From: Takifugu bimaculatus
Lineage: Eukaryota; Chordata; Actinopteri; Tetraodontiformes; Tetraodontidae
NCBI GenBank assembly: GCA_004026145.2
Contig: CP034977.1
Coordinates: 6,524,239 to 6,588,238, forward strand
DNA: 64,000 nucleotides
Direction of reading: 5' to 3'
Position 1 is the first letter of the stretch; each line of letters begins with the position of its first letter. This document shows, in pieces, positions 27,055 to 59,100 of the stretch. Position numbers and translations under genes: made by a program. The notes under the pieces are model-generated. The model was not told the DNA's origin, did no database searches, and saw only the letters and a list, made by a program, of their open reading frames with translations.

Positions 27055-30000
27055 CACCAAAACTCATCGCCCACGGAGGAGCACCTATGGTAACGGAGGC
27101 ATGGTTAGCTTAAATGTTGCCGTAACCGGGGAGTCGTTAAGGTTTGTGTGTTTGTGTGCGTGCAGCTGGCCCCAGAAAATACTTTGATGTCATTTGAGAA
27201 GGCGTTGGAAGCTGGAGGAGACGGTCTGCAGACTGATGTCACCATCAGGTATTTGACGTGCCTTATTTATTTCACTTACTCTAATCTTGTTCCAACCAAT
27301 TAGACGACAGGACTGGTGTTCTACACCGGTCACGTTTTAAGATGGTGAAGGGGAGGGGCCAGACGGCCTTGAGTCAGTTTGAAAATATTATGTATTTCGC
27401 TCGGAATCGCCGATACACCGTGTTAAGGTGATTACCGCCTCTTTCTGATTCAGTTGGATATCAGCCTGCCTGCAGGGTTAGCATGCTGTTTACAACTGAA
27501 CCAGGGAGGATTAGCACCAGGGCATAGTTCAGTCGCAGCCTCTTTAGCCGTGTCTGGCTTCCAGTCTGGTTTAAACTCTGGTCATGTCTGTGTATGTGCA
27601 CGAGGAGTTTTGATTTCATGTTTGACTATGTGGTAAATATGGCAACAAAATAGAAGGAAGTTCTGGTCTTCATTATTTAATGGACGTCTGACTGTTAAAT
27701 GTCGGTCTCTATAGTTACGACGGCGTTCCCTTCCTGATGCGCGACTCCACTCTGAAGAGAACCACTAACGTTGCTGAGGTTTTCCCGAATCGAACACACC
27801 TCCACGCCTCCATGTTCTCCTGGGCGGAGCTGCAGCAGCTAAACGCTGGCGACTGGTTCTTAGCGGTGAGACCGTCCACAGACACGTGTTGGCATCTCAA
27901 ACAAACTCACACGCACCACAAGCGCCACTTAGCTCTAATGTTACCGTGAGTCCCGTGAAGACATCTCAGGGAGTTTGAAGCTTCCTCCATCGTTAATTTA
28001 AATATCCAGATGTCAACTTGCGGAACACGTTGACTTAAAGGGCTTCCCTGCGCTGCAGAGGGATCCCTTTGGCACCGCGTCCTCACTGTCAGAGCAGGAC
28101 TGCTCACGAGTTCACAACCAGTCCGTCCCGTCATTGGCTCAGCTCCTGGAGATAGCGTCTCGTAGCGGCAGCCTGGTGCTGTTTGACCTGCACAAGCCCC
28201 CACACGGACATCCCTACAGTCATTCCTACATCAATGTGACTCTTCAGGTCGTGCGCGACCACATCAGCTCGTCACAGGTGAGTGTGCAGAGTAAAAAAGA
28301 TGAAGATGTGATCAGGTGCTTCGAGACTACAATTAAAGATCCTGAATGAGCTCACCTGTCGGTTCTGATCATTTCACAACACTGTGAGAGGACAGGCCAG
28401 ACCATCCTAGGGTGTCTTCCTGTTAAGTCCTTGTGCACGTCGGTGTGCTTGTAGGTGTTCTGGCTGCAGCCCGAGGACAGAAAACTGATCCATCTCCTGG
28501 ACCCAGAGCTACAGCAAACCTCCGGAGACGAGGTTTCAGTCCAGGAACTGAAAGACAACAAAATTACCAGACTGAACTTGCACTACAGCGCCATATCACA
28601 GCAAAAGATTAGGTACAAGCAAACACACAAACACACACACACACACACGTGGTGCTTGCTTGTGCATTTAATTACAATTCAGTAGTTCTAATTGACTTTT
28701 GTTCACCCGCTCTCCCTCTCGGTCTCCAGTAAGTACCAGTCTGAGAACATCAGCACCAACCTGTACGTCATCAGCCAGCCTTGGCTCTTCACCCTGGCCT
28801 GGTGTGCCGGTGCCCAGTCTGTAACCACCAATTCAGTCCACATCCTGTCCAAGGTCAACAAGCCGCTCTTCCTCATGGTGAGCTCCTGCTATCATCCACC
28901 ATATTGCTCCTAATCTGGAATTACAAAGCAGCGGCTAATGGTTCTTGCAGATGTAGTTTGGGGGGAGGAGAGCTTCAGACAATTAAACTATTTGTCTCTG
29001 CAGACTCCCCATGAATACAGCCTGATGTGGATTCTGACCGATGTCTTGTCTGCTTTCCTCATAGTTATGGTTTTCATATTCCATTGGTGGGTACTCACAC
29101 ACACACAACTTTGTACTTCTATCTTTGTGAGGACATTTCCTGGCATAATGCATAAATACCTAATTACCTGACCCTAACACCCAACCTTAAAACCACATTT
29201 TAACCCTCAAACAGCCCTTTGAGGTTGTGATGACCAGCTAAAAATGTCCTCACTTTGCTAGCAGAATGCAGATTTTTGTACCCACTATGCAGCAAGTAAA
29301 AGAACACACACACACACACACACTTGACCCGACCTATTTTTTCACAAACCTGAGTTATCCCCATGAAGTTTTATTTGCAGTTTCCAAATCTAAATTCACA
29401 TTAAACAGCAAAATGATTAATCTCTTTTCAACCCCCACATGTTTTATTGTGTGTTGTGTCCAGATCTATAATTCAGATGATTTATTACAACCTGACATAA
29501 TTCTGGTCCAGCTTACTTCAGTCAAATCCTTCCCAATGTGTCCTCTATCACCAGATTGAAAATGACCAAAATTCCAAATGGTTTCCTAATGAGTTGCGGG
29601 CTGACCTGCTGTGTGTCTTACAGGTGGAGAGAACAAGGACTTCCCTTCTGGTCTGGGACTCACCAGGCTCATGACAATGGAACCTACAGCAAGTTCAGGA
29701 CAGGTGTGGCACCTTTCGACCTGTCTCCAGTCAAAGTTTGGTTTCAAAGCTCTGCAGTTTACAGTATTGGTCAGCTTATCTGAATTAAACCAAACACACA
29801 TGTAACAAGGACTTCCCTGTGAAAACAATTGTTCTTAAATGCTGCTAAACAAGAGTCATTCATTTATTATTGGTGCTAGTTCTATGTGTAGCCTGTGCTG
29901 TATAATGCATGCAGTCATTTGCTACCGTGTGTGCACGTGTCCGTGTGTGGCAGACTCTTCAGAGGTCATGTGTGTTCGCTGGAGCCCCCTGCAGTCTGAC

Positions 30001-30825
30001 CCCCCTGCTGGAGCCCTTGTCTCCCTCCCCTTGGTCTTCAGTCCATGACCCCCCTCCTGCATGTGAGCCTCACAAAGCCTGTATGAACCCTCTGAGGTTG
30101 AATGTCTTTCAGATAATGGAGAGCATCACTGGGTCTCATGAAGGCTTTGGACACATCCATCCATCCATCCATCCATCCATCCATCCATCCATCCATCCAT
30201 CCATCCATCCATCCATCCATCCATCATCTATCCTTTCATCCATCCATCCATCCATCCATCCATCCATCCATCCATCCATCCATCCATCCATCCATCCACC
30301 CATCCATCTATCCATCCATCCATCCATCCATCCATCCATCCATCATCTATCCTTTCATCCATCCATCCATCTACTTGTTTGTGTAGAATGTGCAGGCCAC
30401 AACTGTGATGACTGCATGAACAACCCTAAACAGCCAGCTTTGTTAGGATTGCACACTTCACCATCAGGTCACAACAAATACCTTATCAATGATTTCTTAC
30501 ATAATTCCTTTTCATTTTATTAATTTGTAGTCAAAGCCCGGTGTAGCCTGGAGATGGACAGCTGTACATATGATGGCACATGAACTTGGATACAGGATGA
30601 AATGAAAACAGATTTTCATTGCTCATCTGATTAAGCCATTAAGGATTAAGAACCCTGAAACCCCAAATACATGTTGAATAAGGCGCAACCTGAACAAGCG
30701 CCTGCAGTTACTCCGTTTGTTTTGCAGAGCTGAGTGACGTGTGGTCCGTTTCCAGCGTCAAAGTGCAACCCGACCAGCCTGGTTCACACAGCAGTCCTGA
30801 GTTGCCCACCATCGTAGAGGAGTGA
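23750..30825 (+). CDS. gdpd4: Glycerophosphodiester phosphodiesterase domain protein (GDPD4/5 type), probably inactive
   Basis: Multi-pass membrane protein of the GDE2 (GDPD5)/GDPD4 group, whose active members cleave glycerophosphodiesters or GPI anchors outside the cell. Exons: (23750)-23775, 24498-24603, 24706-24809, 25447-25531, 25603-25662, 25742-25834, 26172-26265, 26944-27089, 27166-27248, 27715-27865, 28059-28277, 28455-28612, 28730-28877, 29004-29086, 29624-29703 and 30728-30825. All phases join, giving ~577 residues, close to GDPD5 length. Two active-site positions are substituted (see findings). No ATG is visible in the first exon: the position aligned with the GDPD5 initiator is GTG, so the true start is unresolved. 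The symbol rests on synteny (pak1-gdpd4-myo7a); gdpd5 is the alternative. An AATAAA lies at 31400-31405. Confidence 0.88.
27055..29086 (+). other. gdpd4: gdpd4 GDPD-domain exons and last membrane span
   Basis: The domain opens with [20 protein letters not shown], continues with [20 protein letters not shown] and ends before the last span ([15 protein letters not shown], exon 14). The usual signatures are HRG and MHD; here they read HGG and MRD at the same spacing (42 residues between the two histidine positions). The downstream [12 protein letters not shown] and [11 protein letters not shown] segments match GDPD5 well. The tail lacks the C-terminal cysteine described in GDPD5 (SVCSD there, SVSSV here). 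Confidence 0.85.
29095..29285 (+). repeat. Dispersed inverted-repeat element, copy 3 (gdpd4 intron 14)
   Basis: Starts within 10 bases of the exon 14 donor with a CA run, then ACTTCTATCTTTGTGAGGAC, GGCATAATGCATAAATACC and the CCTAACACCCAACC block, and ends with AATGTCCTCACTTTGCTAGC. The GTGAGGAC and GTCCTCAC ends are inverted. Confidence 0.7.
30153..30372. repeat. (CATC)n microsatellite in the last gdpd4 intron
   Basis: About 220 bases of CATC/CCAT tetramers with two copies of a TATCCTTT interruption, one after each half, suggesting internal duplication. It makes long meaningless reading frames on both strands. Confidence 0.96.
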
Positions 30826-32111
30826 CGGATGAAGGGACGGCGAGGGGGCCGGGTCACAGCGATGGAGCCTCTTAAATTAGACAGCCATTGGTGTATCTAT
30901 ATTTTTGTGGGAAATGCAACAAAGCAGGTTTTTTGTAAAGTTGTTTGCATTTTAGGGTTGCCTTGCTGAAAATAGAACAGGCTTTATTTTTCATGAAAAA
31001 AACACCAGCTGTTGCTATCAGAAACCTCCATTATGATGCCAGATGTGGAGGGTCAGTGTAAAATGTCTGTAACAACAGTCACTCTGTTTGGCTCAGTGGA
31101 CAAGAAGGTGTGAGTGAGTCCATTTTTTTTAAACATATATAGAATCATCTATGCCGACAACCTGTCCAGGGTACACGCCTGCCTTCTGTGACCCCTGGGT
31201 CAGCTTCCAGAATGGCCCCTTGACCCTGACCATGAACAACAGAATAACGATAATACCATGAACTCCTTTCTTCCTTCAACACTCCAGATCTGAGAGGTTC
31301 ATGTCACACATTTCTAAGATCACCAGGACAAATGCAGACGGGACCAATAATCAGATGTTAAATGTGAAAAGATTTTGGACTAATTCATGGAAACAAATGA
31401 ATAAAGTGCTTCAGTAGTGTCAGAACATCTCTGTGGTCCAGAGCAGTTTTTTCAGGATTCGCATTGATCTTTAATGTGACTACAACAATGAACACTGAGA
31501 GTGTAGAAAGCCACTTTCCAGCCCGTTGTCATGACTACTGCTCTGTTGTATTAACTCCTGTCTCCAATTCTTTTAAGTTTAAAAGAACATTTAGTCATTC
31601 TTCATTATTTATGGGTTTGGTTTATAGCTGTTTGGTTCCTGTTCAGGTTTTAGGATGGAGATCTAAATGATCACACTCATCAAAGGTTGTATAGTTTTCT
31701 GCAATCATGCAGCTCAAGATGCAATTATGGGATGATTCTATTGCATTTTTTTAAAAATTATTTAATTCATGTTTTTACCAGTACTTGCAAACAAGTTAAG
31801 GTAGCGTACATTTTCATACAAGAGAAAAAGACACGCCAGTGAAAACGGATGGTCTTTCTTTATCTGTAATACATCATGACATCTAAAAAAGACACTCTGC
31901 TCCTGTCACAGGAACATGACAGTATTTTACAAAAGCTTCAAAGCTCCAGCATGGAAAATAAATTATCTATTGTCAAAATCAAATATAATATGAACAAACA
32001 TGTTTCAACAGTACGAGCGGCATACAAGTAATAGAGGTTTTTAAAAATAACAACACGTGTACACCTCCATGAGACATGAAGAAACTCATGGACAAACCTG
32101 TGCTGGAACTC
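30826..32111. other. Convergent 3' ends of gdpd4 and myo7a
   Basis: gdpd4 (+) probably ends after AATAAA at 31400-31405. myo7a (-) has a candidate ATTAAA at 31766-31761 (minus strand) and no closer AATAAA. The two transcripts are tail to tail. No other gene was seen. Confidence 0.55.
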
Positions 32112-32369
32112 TTAGAGGTAGTCATCCTCACTAGACGGCTCATCTTCATCCACGTACGGGTGGCACTGGTAACGGTTGCTGGGGCCTTCCATGGGGTCGT
32201 CGCTGCTTGCGGCGGAGGAATTTGCAGTGGAGTTGGTTCTGTCAGAGCTAGCAGAAGGACTGAGACTCATCCTCCACAGCTGGTGGGCAAAGGTCCGCCC
32301 CCAGCTGCAAGGCTGGCCAATAGGGCGCAAGAGCCGGATGAGCTCGGTGGCCTCCTGCCAGTAAGAAGT
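32112..32369 (-). other. 85-codon open frame in phase with myo7a beyond its stop
   Basis: Directly after the myo7a TGA (32372-32370) the same frame stays open until TAA at 32114-32112. Composition looks coding: mostly C/G third positions, then Ser/Asn-rich, then an acidic end HPYVDEDEPSSEDDYL. A splice acceptor TTACTGGCAG ends at 32355 and would enter the frame in phase 0 at 32354. The previous exon also ends in phase 0 (32639), so skipping the normal terminal segment would give an alternative C-terminus. I do not recognise the sequence. It could be an alternative terminal exon, a readthrough extension or chance. Confidence 0.45.
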
Positions 32370-53551
<21,182 letters not shown>

Positions 53552-53605
53552 GTTCTCTTCTTGGTCCTTATGCCCCGACGTTAACCCCTGCAGAAACCTT
53601 AGAAC

Positions 53606-53608
<3 letters not shown>

Positions 53609-53695
<87 letters not shown>
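53609..53695. repeat. (CA)n microsatellite, long
   Basis: About 43 uninterrupted CA units. On the minus strand it is a (TG)n run ending about 20 bases before the acceptor (53588) of the myo7a start-codon exon. Confidence 0.97.
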
Positions 53696-53698
<3 letters not shown>

Positions 53699-55676
53699 GT
53701 TATCTAGTAAATTAGAAAGCTGCTCAATTAATGGACAACAGAATACCAGCGCTCCACCAGAGTGTGGAATTTAAAGTGGTGCAACAGAAACACCCTAAAA
53801 ATAAAAGAAAAGAATTTGGCAGCACATTGTGTGTCTACTTTCATGCACCCGTCTGCCTGCGTGTTTGTCTGGAGTTATCTGTACCCTACTGCCAGTCTGA
53901 GCCCTCAAACAGCCATTTGAGGTATCTATAAAATATATAATATGCTACTTGGTGCATGATTCAGTCACTCATGGTTCAGCTTTGTTTGGGTGTTACAAAA
54001 TCAGTTCCAGTTACTTGTACAACAAAATCTGGGGGGAAAAAAGTCAAATTTGTCCATTGAATTACAAAATGACAGAACCACAGAAGAAAATAGAATAAAA
54101 AACATGATTTATTCCTAAGGGCAGGGCTACGGTGTGTTGATGGTAGGTCCAGCCTGTGGTCCTGAGCACTCTGGACCAGGTTCTCATGAAGCCTATCTCT
54201 GTATTTCACTCATCCCCCACCGGCCTCTCTGTCCCAGCTGCTGGAAAACACCCCTACAGCGCAATGCTGCCCCCTTCAGGCCCCCCTGGTGATCGCGTTC
54301 TTCTTTGCTGATGCTTTTCCTGCAGTTTTGTTTTAGGTGGTTACTTCCTTCAGAAGCTAAATTTCATGCTCTATAGTTTGAGTTGGAGATTGCCTGGTCC
54401 AGTTCAACAGCCTTCGGCCCTGTGTTGTCTGTTTTGGAGCTCCCATTTCAGGTGTTGCACCTTTCTGTCGTGTTTCTGTAATCGCCATGCGTTGCGTCAT
54501 TAATGAAGCTTGGAAGCCATGACACAACCTTCAGGCTTTCAGAGGAGCTTTCATGTTTGGGATCGTGAGCAGATGCTTTTCCTTTACCATACTTTAGTCT
54601 TTCCATCACATCTGCGAAGGATAGTTGTTGCCTCGTCAAGCCATAAAACCTCATTTTAGAATTTTCGAGGCTCATCTCGGAACTTTTTGGTCACTCCAGC
54701 CTGGATATCCTGTTCTTCTTGCTAATGAGTGGTGATTGTGACACCTTCACTCCTGCCCTCTGGAGGTCTTTGCTGATGTCTCACACCCGTTTCAGGTTCC
54801 ACCAGTGGTCATTTCAGATGGTTTAACCGGCTGTGGTCAATATTTGGAATTTCAAAAAGTTCTAATCATTAGGGAAGAGCTACTCAGGTGATTGTAGGGC
54901 TGATCTGTTTAACGCTCTAAAGTTACATCAAATTGGACCATGTATTGATTAATTAAAACCACAACTAGATAAACTGTGTGAAAGCCACACGTATGACTTG
55001 ACATAGAAGTGGCATCGCTCTCTCTCATGCCACAAATACACACAGGCCATAAATCTTTCAGGAGCTAATTACCCCAACCACAGGGGCAGCAGTCTGGAAC
55101 AAAGGTCGTGTTCCTCTCAGGTTGTGCGTTTGTGTTAAAGGCAGAATGTGAACAACATGCAAAAAAAAAGAGGAACGACAGGGGAGAAAGAGGTTGACAC
55201 CCCAACAGAACAGCAGTGAGGGACATTTGACATTGTATATGTCAACCCTGGGTACCTTCACTTCAGTAGCATCTCTGTAACATCTCCTGATGCATCCAGA
55301 ACCTTAAAAATAATCTGTCTTCTTATTCTGAAAGACCAGTTTTAGCTAGATTCCATTTCCAGTAACATCAGTCTCATTGGTGTGACAGAGATGTTCCACA
55401 AACAGAATCTAAAATGTCTCTTTGGAGCGTGGAAGATGTTTCAAATGAACGTCTAAAGGATGATTCAAGGGAGCTGAGGACTGTTTCTGCTAACACGGAC
55501 GAGGTGAGGGCACTTCACTCACCTCACACACACACATGACCCAAATAATTGTATTTTGGATCTTTCAGGTGATTCCTAAAGCCTTGCAGAAAAGGAAATA
55601 TACAAGAAAAAAGGCAGAAAATTGTCACAAGAGGAAAAAGTTGACATAGACGCAAGCCTGAGACCTTGAACTCACC
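53696..55676 (-). other. myo7a 5' intron
   Basis: Intron inferred between the untranslated exon (donor at 55675) and the start-codon exon. A degraded repeat-like region lies at 54370-54850 with one 75-codon minus-strand frame that I could not assign. Confidence 0.4.
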
Positions 55677-55900
55677 TGGACTGAAGTCTGAATTCCTTCC
55701 TTCTGCTGCTGCGAATCGATTTCTGCAGGAGAGGACTTCAGCTTTTACCTCTTTTGGCCATCACCGGTCTCCTCACCCTCAGCCCCAACAAGGGTTTCTT
55801 CCCCCATGAGCAGTTGAGCTGAAGCAGAAGTCAATGACTCTCACTCCTCCTTCCTCGCCAGGATTCATAGCATGATGCTAATTTACAGCCAATCAAGCCT
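55677..55900 (-). promoter_or_regulatory. Probable myo7a 5' untranslated exon and promoter
   Basis: A minus-strand segment ends in TCAGTCCAG|GTGAGT, a consensus donor. It contains an upstream ATG near 55806 with a ~20-codon reading frame closed before the donor. An inverted CCAAT (ATTGG on the minus strand) lies just upstream near 55888. The TSS is not determinable by eye. Confidence 0.4.
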
Positions 55901-56723
55901 GAAAAGCCAGAGAGGGTCAGTGGAGGTTGTAACCAGACACCAGAGACAGACACAGGGAGAGAGAAAGCTAGAGGGAACAACAGACTGAGAGAAAAACCAC
56001 AGATACTTGGTTGAAATGGATTTATTGATTGCATCAGTCGTGGCATTTCATCATATGCAACATGTTGTTTTGAGCACCGGCCAGTTTTAGCATTGTTAAA
56101 ACACAGGTGTGTCTTCAGACAGGATGGAAGCTGTTTGCAGCAAAACAAGCGACGGTCTGCACTCGGATCCAGTCTTAATTATCCCCTGTTCAAGTATTTA
56201 AACCAGTTTTCCATCTGTGCATCCTTTGAAATGACTTTCAGCAGTGGGAAAACAGTTTAGAAGGCATCAATATTTCATGAAAGGCTGTGACCAAGCAGAG
56301 GCCGACCTCTTCAGGACAGATACGGATCATGCGAATCTCTTCGGAAAACATGATGGTGCCGTGAAATGAGAGCACGAGATGACATTTGCTGTTACTGTGT
56401 TTGGATGCCCCCCCCCCCGTGTTGGCTGTCATCAGTGCGACCCTGCGCATGACACAACAGCCTGACGGAAATACTTTAAAAGAAATTAGTATCTAAAATA
56501 TATAATGGATGCAAATGGATTCAGCATTTTAGCTTTCCCAGCACCAATGTTTATAGCATTTATTGAGGTTTTCTTTCATTTCTGACATATGTCACCTCAT
56601 CCTCACTGTGGATGAGGTGGAAGAAGGCTGGTTCTTGCTTTTATGGGCAGCAGCAGCATATTTTAAATGAGCGGTTTCTTTCTGAGCGGTGCCTGAAGCC
56701 CTACAACTTCCTGTTTTCACTTG
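55901..56723 (-). other. nlrx1 3' UTR and spacer to myo7a
   Basis: The nlrx1 polyadenylation signal is probably AATAAA on the minus strand at 56564-56559, 160 bases after the stop. A second TTTATT (AATAAA on the minus strand) lies near 56033. The spacer to the myo7a 5' exon is under 1 kb. Confidence 0.5.
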
Positions 56724-59100
56724 TCACGCGGACGGAGGCGGACAGTCTTTCTCAAGGATTTGCAGAGTCTTTCGAACCCCCATCTCCACCCTGCGGAAGT
56801 GCAGCCTCTTCCAGAAGCTTGGCTGCTGCTGGCGTCCCCACTCCAGATCCCTGAGGAAGGCCTGATGACAACAAATGGCGGAGAGATGAACAAAGCGCGT
56901 GGGCAACTTCAAAAAGATCCACAATTGGAGGATTTTCCTCATCCGCATCATCAAACTTTTCAGCCCTGACTGGAAACCAAAGAAGAACCTGGGGGTTCGG
57001 AACATTTTGTGAAATGATATTAGCATTGTTTCTATTCGGGACTGCGTCCCCCCTCCTCCCTCAGTCCTTCACTGACCAACAGGACCTGGAGCAGCCACAC
57101 CAGAACATCATTTAAACTAAACAAATGCTGTTGGACTCAAAGAGACTGATGGCAACATAGGAGACGTCCAGGCCTGCTTTAAATACTGTAGGAAAATGGC
57201 AATACTGCACTGGAAATATTAAGCCAGATGAAGCCGCATACCTTCAGCTGCTGCGTCACCCGGCTGCGGTCCCAGGAGGACGCGTTCTCCCGGATCACGC
57301 TGAGGATGGGGTGCCAGTTCTCTGAGATGTCTGAGCCTTCGGTGACAGAAGCCAGGACCTTGACCTGCCTGTCGCTGGGGCTCATGGCAACACCTCGGAC
57401 ATACAGGGACTGCTTCCCTACAACGCTGAGTGGGTTCAAATACAAGCTACAGAGACACAAGCAGAAAAAAAAGCGTCCGATCGATTGACAGGTGGTTCTG
57501 TAGGCGTGGAACGCGTGGGTTCGGTGACGAGCTGCTTACTGCACAGTGTGAATAGTGGGATGCTCCCTGCAGGCGTCCACCAGAGCCAGAGCAGCATTGT
57601 CTCCGATGTTGTTATAGGCCACATTGAGCTCCTGCAGCGGGTGGTGCTGGAGCTTCTGAGCCAGCTCCAGCGCCCCCTGGTCCCCGAGCCCAGTGTGCAT
57701 AAGGGACAGGTGCATGAGAGTTTGGTTCTCTGGCAGCGCCTCCAACAGGGTGAGGAGTCCAGACTCCTGCAGAGGGTTGTCACACAGCCTGCACCACAAA
57801 TGAAAACAACAATCAGGCGTTTCCCAAGCTAATGCTAACAGTCAAAAGGAATCTTATTAACAGGATTTATTTGTGATTTGAATCACATCCTGATGCTTTT
57901 TTTTAAATTTTGCAGTTTATGCACTAAGCTGGTGAGCTGGTGTATGCAGAGAAATTGGTCACAGCTTTTGGTGGATTATGGAACCTATACATTATTCTGT
58001 ATTAATGTAAAGCGATTGAGGTCATCCTGCATGCCGAAAAAGGATGTTAGCTGCACATCTGTCGTATTTATGAATAATAGAAAATTCACTAAACACCCAA
58101 AAACAACAGTGAACCTTAAATCTCGGCCAATAATAATAAGAATTTTCTGAAGGTTGTCATATTTTAACAGTAAACTCCTCTTAGAAATTCAGAAATCAGC
58201 CTTACTGTAGCGATCTAACAGAACTGTTGGGGTCTAGCAGCAAATCTCTGAGAACGATGCAGGACTCAGGACCCAGGTTGTTAAACTGCAGACTAGGGGA
58301 CGACAAAGACGGGCACACAGGACACTCACAACGTTAACAAGACATGCCAGACGTGCACTGGTCGCATTCAGCTGAATAGAATGCAGATTCATTCAATTTA
58401 ATGCCTTTTTAGTACATCCATGATGCCTTTTTTGTCTCTTTTACTGAACTATTAGACTTTTTCAGCCTCTCTTACAGCCAGGTGACACCATATCTTCACG
58501 TTGATGGCCTGGCAAATATAGAGACGAGAGGATTTCGCAGCTCTGAACACGAGCGCGATGCTGCCAAGATGCATTCGGAAATCAACCGTAAACTCGTTCC
58601 TTAAAAGAATAAAAAACTTTTCCACGTAATTAGGGTTAGGCACATCATGAGAGGCATCTTCACTGCAAACCAAAAGCACTGGATAAGGAAGTTATCTCAC
58701 TTTAGACTCCGTGTGTGCCTGAAAGCTGGCCCCAGCATCTGGAGCAAGTCCTGGGTGAGGAGGCAGGAGGACAGGTTGAGCTCTTCCAGGAGATAACTAC
58801 AAAGAACAGCAAACACAACAATGGGCTTAGAGATATGAAATCAACAGTTTATATAATAACAGTAATATGTTGCTGTTTTTAAGCTTTTTTATTTGTCTTA
58901 TAGAGCTTCCGTGCACCTTGAAGGGGCGCATGACAGAACAGAACTCAGTATGAAGCATTTGAGCGCCGTCATACGGATGTTGGTGAGACGGATGCTTCGG
59001 ATCGAGGCCAGAACCTCTGCAGTCAGTCTGGGGTTCTGAAACTCGTACAGCAGAACCAGCAGATCCATCAGCTCTTCTGGTGGCTGTGGCTTGCTGAGCT
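56724..59100 (-). other. nlrx1: nlrx1 leucine-rich repeat and C-terminal exons
   Basis: Exons 59100-58917 to 56861-56724. LRR units include LLEELNLSSCLLTQDLL, LNLQFNNLGPESC, LQLCDNPLQESGLL, LMHLSLMHTGLGDQGALEL and LQELNVAYNNIGDNAALAL. The last exon encodes the helical end (FLRDLEWGRQQQPSFWKRLH) corresponding to the three-helix bundle that binds RNA in the human protein. Confidence 0.92.

Noticed and set aside
29909..30523. 204-codon + strand frame (HPSI repeats) and its minus-strand MDGW counterpart
   Set aside because: Product of the CATC microsatellite, which has no stops in several frames.
54448..54675. 75-codon minus-strand frame (MSLENSKMRFYG...) upstream of myo7a
   Set aside because: Starts and stops without splice context in a repeat-like region; I could not tie it to any gene or transposon.
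58452..58679. 75-codon minus-strand frame in an nlrx1 LRR intron
   Set aside because: The flanking LRR exons already join in phase and sequence without it; it has no LRR pattern.
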